This document shows positions 50,643 through 59,171 of a stretch of 64,000 nucleotides of DNA, piece by piece. A program made the position numbers and the translations under genes. The notes below the pieces were generated by a model. That model worked only from the letters and a program-made list of their open reading frames with translations, ran no database searches and had not been told where the DNA came from. Numbering within the stretch: the stretch's first letter is position 1; each line of letters starts with the position of its first letter. Origin of the DNA: Streptomyces olivochromogenes (GTDB lineage Bacteria; Actinomycetota; Actinomycetes; Streptomycetales; Streptomycetaceae); contig NZ_JADDRL010000044.1 in the NCBI RefSeq assembly GCF_021538895.1, positions 1 to 64,000 of the forward strand. Direction: 5' to 3'.

Positions 50643-51497
50643 TCAGTCCTTGAGCGCGGCGGCGATGGCCTCGGAGAACGGGGTCGTCGGGCGGCCGGCC
50701 AGGCGGGACAGATCGCCGCTGGAGACGACCAGTTCGCCCTTCGCGATGGACGCGTCCACGCCGACGAGGATCTCGGCGAACGGCGCGGGCAGCCCGGCGC
50801 CCGCCAGGATGTCCTTCAGGACCTCACCGGGAACGTTGTTGTAGGTGATCTCCTTGCCGGTCCGCGCGCTCAGCTCGGCCGCGTACTCGGCGAAGCCCCA
50901 CGCCTCGTCGCCGCCCAGCTCGTAGGTCCGGTTCTCGTGGCCCTCGCCGGTCAGCACGGCGACGGCGGCGGCCGCGTAGTCGGCGCGGGCGGCGGAGGAG
51001 ACCCGGCCCTCACCGGCCGCGGCGACGACGGCGTCGTGCGCCAGGACCGGGGCGAGGTTCTCGGTGTAGTTCTCGTGGTACCAGCCGTTGCGCAGCAGCG
51101 CGTAGGGCAGGCCGGAGGCGAGCAGCGCCTCCTCGGTGGCGCGGTGGTCGTCGGCGAGGGCGGCCGTCAGGCTGCCGGGGGCGCTGGTGTAGGCGAGCAG
51201 CGCCACGCCGGCCGCCTTCGCGGCGTCGATGACGACCTTGTGCTGCTGGACCCGGCCCTTGTCGAACTCGTTGCCGGAGATCAGCAGCACCTTGTCGCCG
51301 GCCGCGAAGAGTCCGTCGAAGGTCCCGGGCGCGTTGTAGTCGGCGACGGCGATCCGTACCCCGCGGGCGGCGAGGTCGGCGGCCTTGGCCTTGTCGCGGA
51401 CGACGGCGGTGACCTGGTCGGCGGGGACCTTGTCCAGCAGCTGCTCCACGACGTGGCGGCCGAGGTGTCCGGTGGCTCCGGTGACGACGATGCTCAT
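50643..51497 (-). CDS. NmrA-like NAD(P)-binding protein (QorB-like)
   Basis: A 284-residue Rossmann protein: VVTGATGHLGRHV at the N-terminus, VLLISGNEFDKGRVQQHKVVIDAAKAAGV, and SGLPYALLRNGWYHENYTE as in the QorB/YtfG quinone reductase group. The ATG at 51497 has AAGGAG upstream. A HxlR-type regulator is divergent 91 bp away, the same layout as the E. coli qorB/qorR (ytfG/ytfH) pair, so it likely detoxifies quinones. Inference rests on family and context. Confidence 0.87.
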   Translation of the reverse strand: MSIVVTGATGHLGRHVVEQLLDKVPADQVTAVVRDKAKAADLAARGVRIAVADYNAPGTFDGLFAAGDKVLLISGNEFDKGRVQQHKVVIDAAKAAGVALLAYTSAPGSLTAALADDHRATEEALLASGLPYALLRNGWYHENYTENLAPVLAHDAVVAAAGEGRVSSAARADYAAAAVAVLTGEGHENRTYELGGDEAWGFAEYAAELSARTGKEITYNNVPGEVLKDILAGAGLPAPFAEILVGVDASIAKGELVVSSGDLSRLAGRPTTPFSEAIAAALKD

Positions 51498-51560
51498 GTC
51501 TGCGATCTCCTTGTGGGGTGTGTATGTCACTAACCCTAGGAGTGGCACTAACTCAACGAA

Positions 51561-51585
51561 AGTACCCACTTTGAAGTAAGGTACT
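51561..51585. promoter_or_regulatory. Imperfect palindrome in the NmrA/HxlR intergenic region
   Basis: AGTACC-CACTTTGAAGTAA-GGTACT, an inverted repeat with ACTT/AAGT inside, ends four bases before the HxlR ATG. A direct repeat CACTAAC lies further left (about 51530 and 51547). Likely HxlR operator acting on both genes. Confidence 0.55.
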
Positions 51586-51588
51586 GGC

Positions 51589-51999
51589 ATGGCAGTAAGT
51601 AACCTCAACGCCAAGAAGCGCGCCGAGGCCGAGGGGATGTGCCCCTACCGCCTCGTGCTGGAGCACGTCACCAGCCGCTGGGGCGTCCTCGTCCTGATCC
51701 GGCTCCTGGACCGCTCGTACCGCTTCAGCGAACTGCGCCGGGCGATCGCCGAGATCGCCCCGGTCAGCGAGAAGATGCTGACCCAGACCCTGCAGATCCT
51801 GGAGCGCGACGGCCTCGTCCATCGCGACGCCAAGCCGGTCATCCCGCCCCGCGTCGACTACTCCCTCACCGGCCTGGGCCGCGAGGCCGCGGAACAGGTG
51901 CGGGCTCTCTCGCTGTGGACCAGGGAGCGGATGGCGGACGTCGAGCGCGCCCGCCTGGCATACGACGAGGCCCGGGCGGAACAGACCCGGGCCTCGTGA
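51589..51999 (+). CDS. HxlR-family transcriptional regulator
   Basis: A 136-residue winged-helix regulator. CPYRLVLEHVTSRWGVLVLIRLLD at the N-terminus is the HxlR signature, with Cys18 available as a redox sensor; then RFSELRRAIAEIAPVSEKMLTQTLQILERDGLV and the wing VIPPRVDYSLTGLG. It probably senses electrophiles or quinones and controls the divergent NmrA gene. A -10-like TAAGGT ends six bases before the ATG, suggesting a leaderless message. A 12-bp hairpin overlaps its 3' end. Confidence 0.9.
   Translation: MAVSNLNAKKRAEAEGMCPYRLVLEHVTSRWGVLVLIRLLDRSYRFSELRRAIAEIAPVSEKMLTQTLQILERDGLVHRDAKPVIPPRVDYSLTGLGREAAEQVRALSLWTRERMADVERARLAYDEARAEQTRAS
51965..51997 (+). terminator. Hairpin over the 3' end of the HxlR gene
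   Basis: Perfect 12-bp arms 51965-51976 and 51986-51997 with a 9-base loop, inside the last codons. A second small hairpin (52019-52026 with 52029-52036) follows before korB. Confidence 0.7.
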
Positions 52000-52036
52000 A
52001 TCGTCGACTGCGCCGGCCGGCCGTCGTCCGACGGCC

Positions 52037-53116
52037 TCAGCCGACCACCGTCCAGGTGTCGCCGCCGGCCAGCAGCGCCGCCAGGTCTCCCTTGCCGTGC
52101 TGTTCGACCGCCTCGTCCAGCTGGTCGGCCATCTGCGTGTCGTAGACCGGGCGCTCCACCGACCGGAACACCCCGATCGGCGTGTGGTGGAGGTTGTCCG
52201 GGTCGGCCAGCCGGGACAGGGCGAACGCCGTGGTGGGCGAGGCCGCGTGGGCGTCGTGGACGACGAGCCGCGCCTCGTTCTCCGGGGTGACCGTGACGAC
52301 CTCCAGGTCGCCGGTGGCCGCGTTGCGGACGACGCCGCGCGTGCCGTCTGCGCCGAAGCGGATCGGCTGCCCGTGTTCGAGGTGGATCAGCGCCTCCTCG
52401 GCGGACTGCCGGTCCTTCAGGGCGTCGAAGGCGCCGTCGTTGAAGATGTTGCAGTTCTGGTAGATCTCGATCAGCGCCGTGCCCTGGTGGGCCGAGGCCG
52501 CGCGCAGCACCTGCGTCAGGTGCTTGCGGTCGGAGTCGATCGTGCGGGCCACGAACGACGCCTCCGCGCCCAGGGCCAGGGACACCGGGTTGAAGGGCGC
52601 GTCCAGCGACCCCATCGGCGTCGACTTCGTGATCTTGCCGACCTCGGAGGTCGGGGAGTACTGGCCCTTGGTGAGGCCGTAGATCCGGTTGTTGAACAGC
52701 AGGATCTTCAGGTTCACATTGCGGCGCAGGGCGTGGATCAGGTGGTTGCCGCCGATGGACAGCGCGTCGCCGTCACCGGTGACCACCCACACACTCAGGT
52801 CCCGGCGGGTGCTGGCCAGGCCCGTCGCGATGGCGGGGGCGCGGCCGTGGATCGAGTGCATGCCGTACGTGTTCATGTAGTACGGGAAGCGCGAGGAGCA
52901 GCCGATGCCCGAGACGAAGACGATGTTCTCCTTCGCCAGGCCCAGCTCCGGCATGAAGCCCTGCACGGCGGCGAGGATCGCGTAGTCACCGCAGCCGGGG
53001 CACCAGCGCACTTCCTGATCGGACTTGAAGTCCTTCATGGACTGCCTGGCCTCGGCCTTGGGGACGAGCGAGAGCGCCTCGATCGTGCCCGTGCCTTCCG
53101 TGGACGTCTCAGCCAT
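52037..53116 (-). CDS. korB: 2-oxoacid:ferredoxin oxidoreductase, beta subunit
   Basis: A 359-residue thiamine diphosphate-binding subunit. CPGCGDYAIL holds cluster cysteines; GIGCSSRFPYYMNTYGMH and VVTGDGDALSIGGNH with NVNLKILLFNNRIYGLTKGQ form the ThDP/Mg site. It oxidises a 2-oxoacid (2-oxoglutarate in the actinobacterial KorAB group) to its acyl-CoA and reduces ferredoxin. The start overlaps korA by eight bases. The direction of electron flow and the partner ferredoxin are not visible. Confidence 0.93.
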   Translation of the reverse strand: MAETSTEGTGTIEALSLVPKAEARQSMKDFKSDQEVRWCPGCGDYAILAAVQGFMPELGLAKENIVFVSGIGCSSRFPYYMNTYGMHSIHGRAPAIATGLASTRRDLSVWVVTGDGDALSIGGNHLIHALRRNVNLKILLFNNRIYGLTKGQYSPTSEVGKITKSTPMGSLDAPFNPVSLALGAEASFVARTIDSDRKHLTQVLRAASAHQGTALIEIYQNCNIFNDGAFDALKDRQSAEEALIHLEHGQPIRFGADGTRGVVRNAATGDLEVVTVTPENEARLVVHDAHAASPTTAFALSRLADPDNLHHTPIGVFRSVERPVYDTQMADQLDEAVEQHGKGDLAALLAGGDTWTVVG

Positions 53117-55037
53117 CGATGGCCTCCTTGAGCGCCGTGGCGAGCTGCTCAGCCTTGAACGGCATGCCGTTCACCTGGTTGTACGAGTGGGCGTCCACCA
53201 GGTACTTCGCCCGCACCAGGGTGGCGAGCTGGCCGAGGTTCATCTCGGGGATCACCACCTTGGGATAACGCTTCAACACCGTGCCGAGATTCCGCGGGAA
53301 GGGGTTGAGGTGGCGCAGATGGGCCTGCGCGATGGACTCCCCGGCCGCACGCAGCCGCCGTACCGCGGCCGTGATCGGGCCGTACGTCGAGCCCCAGCCC
53401 AGCACCAGTGTCTCGGCCCCGTGCGGGTCGTCGACCTCCACATCGGGCACGTCGATGCCGTCGATCTTGGCCTGGCGGGTGCGGACCATGAAGTCGTGGT
53501 TGGCCGGGTCGTAGGAGATGTTGCCCGTGCCGTCCTGCTTCTCGATCCCGCCGATGCGGTGCTCCAGACCCGGGGTGCCGGGGACGGCCCAGGGGCGGGC
53601 CAGGGTCTTCGGGTCGCGCTTGTACGGCCAGAACACCTCGGTGCCGTCGGCCAGCGTGTGGTTGGGACCGGAGGCGAACTGCACGCTCAGGTCCGGCAGC
53701 TCGTCCACCTCGGGGATGCGCCAGGGCTCGGAGCCGTTGGCCAGGTAGCCGTCCGACAGGAGCATCACCGGCGTGCGGTACGTCAGCGCGATCCGGGCCG
53801 CCTCCAGCGCCGCGTCGAAGCAGTCGCCGGGCGTGCACGGCGCGATCACCGGGACCGGGGCCTCGCCGTTGCGGCCGTACATCGCCTGGAGGAGGTCCGC
53901 CTGCTCGGTCTTGGTCGGCAGACCCGTCGAAGGCCCGCCGCGCTGGATGTCGACGATCAGCAGCGGCAGCTCCAGCGACACCGCGAGGCCGATCGTCTCC
54001 GACTTCAGCGCCACACCGGGGCCGGAGGTCGTGGTCACCGCGAGGGAGCCGCCGAACGCCGCGCCCAGCGCCGCGCCGATCCCCGCGATCTCGTCCTCCG
54101 CCTGGAAGGTCCGCACACCGAAGTTCTTGTGCTTGGACAGCTCGTGCAGGATGTCCGAGGCCGGAGTGATCGGGTACGAGCCGAGGAACAGCGGCAGATC
54201 GGCCTGCCGGCTCGCGGTGACCAGGCCGTAGGACAGGGCCAGGTTCCCGGAGATGTTGCGGTAGGTGCCGACCGGGAACGCCTTGGCGGCCGGCGCCACC
54301 TCGTACGACACCGCGAAGTCCTCGGTCGTCTCGCCGAAGTTCCAGCCCGCGCGGAACGCGGCGATGTTGGCCTCGGCGATGTCCGGCTTCTTCGCGAACT
54401 TCGACTTCAGGAACTTCTCGGTGCCCTCGGTCGGCCGGTGGTACATCCAGCTCAGCAGGCCCAGCGCGAACATGTTCTTGCTGCGCTCAGCCTCCTTGCG
54501 GGAGAGGTCGAACTCCTTGAGGGCCTCCACCGTCAGGGTCGTCAGCGGGACCGGGTGGAGGTTGTAGCCGTCGAGCGAGCCGTCCTCCAGCGGGCTGGAC
54601 GCGTAGCCCACCTTCTGCATGGCGCGCTTGGTGAACTCGTCCGTGTTGACGATGATCTCCGCGCCGCGCGGGAGGTCGCCGATGTTCGCCTTCAGGGCGG
54701 CCGGGTTCATCGCGACCAGGACGTTCGGCGCGTCACCCGGGGTGAGGATGTCGTGGTCGGCGAAGTGCAGCTGGAAGGACGAGACGCCCGGGAGGGTGCC
54801 GGCGGGCGCGCGGATCTCGGCGGGGAAGTTCGGCAGCGTCGAGAGGTCGTTGCCGAAGGACGCCGTCTCGGACGTGAACCGGTCTCCGGTGAGCTGCATG
54901 CCGTCACCCGAGTCCCCCGCGAACCGGATGATGACCCGGTCCAGGCGCCGGACGTCCTTCACCCCGCCCGGTTTGCGCTGCTCTCCCACAACGGTCCCGT
55001 CGGTCTGCTCCGCTGGGCTGCTGACCTGGCTGGTCAC
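53109..55037 (-). CDS. korA: 2-oxoacid:ferredoxin oxidoreductase, alpha (gamma-alpha fused) subunit
   Basis: A 642-residue subunit with an N-terminal gamma-like domain (RVIIRFAGDSGDGMQLTGDRF...) and a C-terminal alpha domain (YPITPASDILHEL..., FQAEDEIAGIGAALGAAFGG..., VMLLSDGYLANGSEPWRIP). The fused order gamma-alpha is usual in KorA. The GTG at 55037 has a perfect AAGGAGG site eight bases upstream; the frame is open to 55091. It partners with KorB to make an oxygen-tolerant 2-oxoglutarate:ferredoxin oxidoreductase in actinobacteria. It is transcribed away from the nuo2 genes. Confidence 0.93.
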   Translation of the reverse strand: MTSQVSSPAEQTDGTVVGEQRKPGGVKDVRRLDRVIIRFAGDSGDGMQLTGDRFTSETASFGNDLSTLPNFPAEIRAPAGTLPGVSSFQLHFADHDILTPGDAPNVLVAMNPAALKANIGDLPRGAEIIVNTDEFTKRAMQKVGYASSPLEDGSLDGYNLHPVPLTTLTVEALKEFDLSRKEAERSKNMFALGLLSWMYHRPTEGTEKFLKSKFAKKPDIAEANIAAFRAGWNFGETTEDFAVSYEVAPAAKAFPVGTYRNISGNLALSYGLVTASRQADLPLFLGSYPITPASDILHELSKHKNFGVRTFQAEDEIAGIGAALGAAFGGSLAVTTTSGPGVALKSETIGLAVSLELPLLIVDIQRGGPSTGLPTKTEQADLLQAMYGRNGEAPVPVIAPCTPGDCFDAALEAARIALTYRTPVMLLSDGYLANGSEPWRIPEVDELPDLSVQFASGPNHTLADGTEVFWPYKRDPKTLARPWAVPGTPGLEHRIGGIEKQDGTGNISYDPANHDFMVRTRQAKIDGIDVPDVEVDDPHGAETLVLGWGSTYGPITAAVRRLRAAGESIAQAHLRHLNPFPRNLGTVLKRYPKVVIPEMNLGQLATLVRAKYLVDAHSYNQVNGMPFKAEQLATALKEAIDG

Positions 55038-55278
55038 TGAACTTGACCTCCTTCGAGGCGGCTGTCCGGGTGTGGTCGTCCCACGGACCATCCCAGGATC
55101 AACCCTACGTCGGTTAGGGTCGCCTTCCCTCGGCCATTCGCATGATGGACGGCATTCCGAGACGACCCGTTGCCCTGTGGTGTCATGCTTACTCGCCCCC
55201 CTGGAGATGCGGTGGAAGACGCTTCCCGCTCGTTTCCCGGTTCTGGGTCCGCTGCTTTGCTGACACAGTGTCAGGCCA

Positions 55279-55950
55279 TCATGAGTTCAGGTAGGTGAGG
55301 ACGGCCAGAACACGCCGGTGGTCCCCGTCGCTCGGCGACAGGCCGAGCTTCAGGAAGATGTTGCTGACGTGCTTCTCCACCGCTCCGTCGCTGACCACCA
55401 GCTGCTTGGCGATCGCCGAGTTCGTCCGCCCCTCGGCCATCAGCCCCAGGACCTCGCGCTCGCGCGGGGTGAGGCCTGCCAGCACGTCCTGCTTGCGGCT
55501 GCGCCCGAGCAGCTGCGCGACCACCTCCGGGTCCAGTGCCGTACCGCCCTGGGCCACCCGGACCACCGCGTCCACGAACTCCCGGACCTCGGCCACCCGG
55601 TCCTTGAGCAGATAGCCCACGCCGCGGCTGGAACCGGCCAGCAGTTCGGTGGCGTAGCGCTCCTCCACGTACTGCGACAGCACCAGCACGCCGAGCCCGG
55701 GATGCGCCTTGCGCAGCCGCACCGCGGCCCGCACCCCCTCGTCTGTGTGCGTCGGCGGCATCCGTACGTCCGCCACGACCACGTCGGGCAGCGCGTCCTG
55801 CGCGTTCAGGTCGGCGATCGTCTTGATCAGCGCCTCCGCGTCCCCGACACCGCCCACGACCTCGTGCCCACGGTCGGTCAGCAACCGGGTCAGCCCCTCC
55901 CTGAGCAGCACCGAGTCCTCGGCGATGACCACCCGCACCCTGTCCTCCAC
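55279..55950 (-). CDS. NarL/FixJ-type response regulator
   Basis: A 223-residue regulator: receiver domain (VRVVIAEDSVLLREGLTRLL, phospho-acceptor Asp in VVVADVRMPP, then VLVLSQYVEERYATELL and GYLLKDRV) and LuxR-type HTH (LTPREREVLGLMAEGRTNSAIAKQLVVSDGAVEKHVSNIFLKL is the expected layout). The GTG at 55950 is chosen from the family N-terminus; a weak GAAAG precedes it. Upstream lies a 17-bp tandem repeat and then the two histidine kinase genes on the same strand, its likely partners. Confidence 0.92.
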   Translation of the reverse strand: MEDRVRVVIAEDSVLLREGLTRLLTDRGHEVVGGVGDAEALIKTIADLNAQDALPDVVVADVRMPPTHTDEGVRAAVRLRKAHPGLGVLVLSQYVEERYATELLAGSSRGVGYLLKDRVAEVREFVDAVVRVAQGGTALDPEVVAQLLGRSRKQDVLAGLTPREREVLGLMAEGRTNSAIAKQLVVSDGAVEKHVSNIFLKLGLSPSDGDHRRVLAVLTYLNS

Positions 55951-56090
55951 GATCTTTCGGCCCCCCAGCCCGTCTTCCTTCCCGGTCCGTCCATACGGAA
56001 GTCCAGCATTCCAGCATTCGGACCGCACCGCCCCCGGGCCACGAGAATCAGGGCAGTACATGTCAGGTCCGCCACTCGGGACGGCCTGTG

Positions 56091-56141
56091 GTCGATCAAG
56101 GGTTGTGGTCGATCAACGGCTGGGGTTGATCAACGCTTGTT
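56091..56141 (-). repeat. Three 17-bp tandem repeats upstream of the response regulator gene
   Basis: GTCGATCAAGGGTTGTG, GTCGATCAACGGCTGGG and GTTGATCAACGCTTGTT start at 56091, 56108 and 56125. GTTGATCAAC is a perfect palindrome. They lie about 140-190 bp upstream of the regulator start. Confidence 0.75.
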
Positions 56142-56177
56142 GATGTTCGTCGCCTGTCGGTGATCCCCGGGCATGCC

Positions 56178-56223
56178 ACGGCCGCCCGCGCCCCGGTCCG
56201 CGGACCGAGGGGCGGGCGGCCGT
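56178..56223 (-). terminator. Terminator after the first histidine kinase gene
   Basis: Arms of 22 bases (56178-56199 and 56202-56223), 20 paired with one G-U and one mismatch, just downstream of the kinase stop. It separates the kinase transcript from the response regulator gene. Confidence 0.8.
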
Positions 56224-56237
56224 GAAGCCGCGAGCCG

Positions 56238-57581
56238 TCACCGCCGCCAGGGGAGCTCCGCGGTCACGCGGGTGGGGCCGCCCCGGGGCGAGTCCACGAC
56301 CAGGATCCCGTCGACCGCATCCAGCCGCTCGGCCAGTCCCGCCAGGCCCGAACCGGCCGACACGTCGGCGCCGCCGAGCCCGTCGTCCACCACCTGCAGC
56401 ATCAGCCGGTCGTCCGACCGCCACACGTCCACCGACGCCCGGCCGGCCCCGGAGTGCTTGCTGATGTTCTGCAGCAGCTCGGAGACGGTGAAGTAGGCGA
56501 TCCCCTCGATGGCCTGCGCGGGCCGCTCCACCAGGTCCACCTCGACCTGCACCGGCACCGTGCAGCGGGAGGCGACCGAGGACAGCGCGGCGTCCAGCCC
56601 GCGGTCGGTCAGGACGGCGGGATGGATCCCGCGGGCGAGATCGCGCAGCTCCTGGAGTGCCGTCTTCACCTCGCCGTGCGCCTCCTCGACCATCCGGGCC
56701 GCGGCGTTCGGGTCCTCCGTCAGCTTCTCCTTCGCCAGCCCCAGATCCATGGCCAGCGCCACGAGGCGTGCCTGCGCTCCATCGTGGAGATCCCGCTCGA
56801 TGCGCCGCAGGTCCGCCGCCGCCGTGTCGACCACGATCCCCCGGTCCGACTCCAGCTCCACCACCCGCGTCGCCAGCCGCGACGGCCCGAGCAGCCCGTG
56901 CACCAGCACCCGGTCCACCGTGGTCAGCGCCCGCACGATCCATGGCGTGGCCAGCGTGAACAGCAGTCCGACCAGCGCCGTGACGGTGATCTCGAAGGGG
57001 TTGTCGAGATAGACGCTGTGGTGCGCGTCGCCGTACAGCTGAAGGCCGCCCTGACCGCCGTACATCGGGAACAGCCAGAACCACAGCGGGTACGTCAGCA
57101 GCGCCCAGCCGTACGCCCAGAAGTTCACCGCGACGACGAACGAGAACACCGCCCACGGGAACTGCAGCACCGCGTACAGCAGGTGCCGCCACGAGGTGCC
57201 GTTCTTCAGGACCGCGCCCATCCAGGCCATCACGCCCGGTTTCCGCTGGGGCAGCGGCTCCGGTTCGGCCACCTCCAGGCCGAGCAGCCCGCGCGCCCGC
57301 GCCCGCTCCAGCACGCCGAGCCCCCGGCACCCGGCCAGCCCCGCCGCCAGCACCGGAACCCCGAGGAACGTCACCAGCAGGCCCGCCCCGAGCGACATCA
57401 TCGTGACGGCGTAGACGAACATCAGGATGCCCACCGGCAGGCTCAGCAGGACGTACGCGAACTCGCGCCGGCTGCGTGCCTCGATCGGCGCCCGCAGCGC
57501 GGCGGGCAGCCGGTGCCGGCGTTCGCCGCCGGGTTCGTACCCGTGCGTGTACCCGTACCCCTGTCCGTACTCCGTGGCCAT
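56238..57581 (-). CDS. Histidine kinase with N-terminal membrane sensor domain (copy 1)
   Basis: A 447-residue sensor. The N-terminal 240 residues have about four hydrophobic segments in two pairs (FAYVLLSLPVGILMFVYAV, LLVTFLGVPVLAAGLAG, WAVFSFVVAVNFWAYGWAL, LVGLLFTLATPWI), as in the 'sensor domain' family. The HisKA_3 helix carries the phospho-His in RRIERDLHDGAQARL, and the ATPase domain has FTVSELLQNISKHSG (N box), VVDDGLGGA and SGLAGLAERLDAVDG. ATG at 57581. It is paralogous to the gene upstream; the catalytic halves are nearly identical. The cognate regulator is probably the LuxR-type protein at 55279. Confidence 0.9.
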   Translation of the reverse strand: MATEYGQGYGYTHGYEPGGERRHRLPAALRAPIEARSRREFAYVLLSLPVGILMFVYAVTMMSLGAGLLVTFLGVPVLAAGLAGCRGLGVLERARARGLLGLEVAEPEPLPQRKPGVMAWMGAVLKNGTSWRHLLYAVLQFPWAVFSFVVAVNFWAYGWALLTYPLWFWLFPMYGGQGGLQLYGDAHHSVYLDNPFEITVTALVGLLFTLATPWIVRALTTVDRVLVHGLLGPSRLATRVVELESDRGIVVDTAAADLRRIERDLHDGAQARLVALAMDLGLAKEKLTEDPNAAARMVEEAHGEVKTALQELRDLARGIHPAVLTDRGLDAALSSVASRCTVPVQVEVDLVERPAQAIEGIAYFTVSELLQNISKHSGAGRASVDVWRSDDRLMLQVVDDGLGGADVSAGSGLAGLAERLDAVDGILVVDSPRGGPTRVTAELPWRR

Positions 57582-57694
57582 CGGCGTCGTCCCGTTCTCC
57601 TCGTTCGGCGGCTGTGTTGCCGTACCTCCACCCTGCTGTGTCGCAAGGCCGGCGGGACATGGAGGCCGTCGGCGTCTTGACCGGGGGGTTTTCC

Positions 57695-58972
57695 CTACCC
57701 CTCGCGGGGGGTCTGCGTCCGGTCCCGGCCGTCCGCCGGGTCCTGCGCACGGTCCCGCCAGGGCAGCTCCGCGGTGATCGTGGTCGGGCCGCCCGGTGGT
57801 GAGTCGACGACGAACAGGCCGTCGACGGCGCCCAGCCGGTCCGCGAGGCCGCGCATGCCGGTGCCGCCGTCCAGCCGGGCGCCGCCGCGACCGTCGTCCC
57901 ACACCTGTATGAGGAGCCGGTGCTCCGTCCGCCACACGTCGACGGCGGCCGTCCGCGCCCCGCTGTGCTTGCTGATGTTCTGCAGCAGCTCGGAGACCGT
58001 GAAGTAGGCGATGCCCTCGATCGCGGCGGCCGGTCTCGACTCCAGGTCGGCCGTCACCTTCACCGGCACCGTGCAGCGCGAGGCGACCGAGGACAGCGCG
58101 GCGTCCAGGCCCCGGTCGGTGAGCACGGCGGGGTGGATCCCGCGCGCGAGATCGCGCAGTTCCTGGAGCGCGAGCTTCACCTCGCCGTGCGCCTCCTCGA
58201 CCATGGCCGCGGCCGAGTCGGGGTCTTCGAGCAGCTTCTCCTTGGCCAGACCGAGCCCCATGGCCAGGTTGACCAGCCGGGCCTGTGCCCCGTCGTGCAG
58301 ATCGCGCTCGATGCGGCGCAGATCGGCCGCCGCGGTGTCCACGACGACCCCACGGTCGGACTCCAGTTCGGCGATCCGGCGCTCCAGCTCGTCCGAGGGC
58401 GACAGCAGCCCGCGCACCATCGCCCGGTCCACGTTCGTCAGCCCCCGCACGACGAACGGCAGCACCGGCCACAGCACGAACAGGCCGGTCAGCACGGTGA
58501 CGAAGGTGAGGATGCCCCACGGCAGCCGGATCAGGTCGTACAGCATCGTCCGCCAGCCCACCGGGTCCTTCAGCGCCAGCCACAGCCGCTGCAGGCCGCC
58601 GACCCTGGCCAGCCGCAGCGGACTCGGCTCCTCCACCCGCACCCCGAGCAGCCGCCGGGCCCGCGCCCGCTCCATCTTCGCCAGCTGCCGCGCCCCGAAC
58701 AGCGCGACCGCGAGCAGCGGGAAGCCGATCACGGTGAACGTCAGCGCACCGCTGACGCTCAGCGCCGCGACCGCGTACGTGAATCCGAACACCGCCACCG
58801 GCAGGTTCGCCAGGAGATGCGCGATCTCCTTCCAGGTCTGTGCCTCGTAGGCGAAACGGGCCGGGGGCAGGGGATCGTCGGCGTCGGCCCACGGGCGGGC
58901 GCCGGCATCGGCCCGCGAGAGGGCCCCGGAGCCGGTCCGCGCGGTGCCGGCCGAGGAGGAACGAGCGGTCAT
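57695..58972 (-). CDS. Histidine kinase with N-terminal membrane sensor domain (copy 2)
   Basis: A 425-residue paralogue of the next gene with the same layout: four hydrophobic N-terminal segments, RRIERDLHDGAQARL, FTVSELLQNISKHSGA, VWDDGRGGARL and TGMRGLADRLGAVDG. The sensor half differs more than the kinase half, so the two probably sense different cues or form a heterodimer. ATG at 58972; the frame extends to 59059. It is divergent from nuoA2. A GGGG-AAAA-CCCC palindrome (59033-59044) lies upstream, and GGG-TTTT-CCC (57686-57695) overlaps its stop, upstream of copy 1. Confidence 0.9.
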   Translation of the reverse strand: MTARSSSAGTARTGSGALSRADAGARPWADADDPLPPARFAYEAQTWKEIAHLLANLPVAVFGFTYAVAALSVSGALTFTVIGFPLLAVALFGARQLAKMERARARRLLGVRVEEPSPLRLARVGGLQRLWLALKDPVGWRTMLYDLIRLPWGILTFVTVLTGLFVLWPVLPFVVRGLTNVDRAMVRGLLSPSDELERRIAELESDRGVVVDTAAADLRRIERDLHDGAQARLVNLAMGLGLAKEKLLEDPDSAAAMVEEAHGEVKLALQELRDLARGIHPAVLTDRGLDAALSSVASRCTVPVKVTADLESRPAAAIEGIAYFTVSELLQNISKHSGARTAAVDVWRTEHRLLIQVWDDGRGGARLDGGTGMRGLADRLGAVDGLFVVDSPPGGPTTITAELPWRDRAQDPADGRDRTQTPREG

Positions 58973-59171
58973 GGGCGCTAGCCTGCCGCGCCCCGGGCCG
59001 CAGTGCCATGGAGTTCGCCGCCGCGATGTCCTGGGGAAAACCCCACCCTCGCGTCTCATGCTGTGACGGGCTGCTTACCCTCCCTTTATCAGGGCCTAGA
59101 CTCCCGTGCGTACAGATCGTCGAATCAGCGGTTAACTGGGGTCACCACCAGGTCAGGGAGCGAGGACGACG

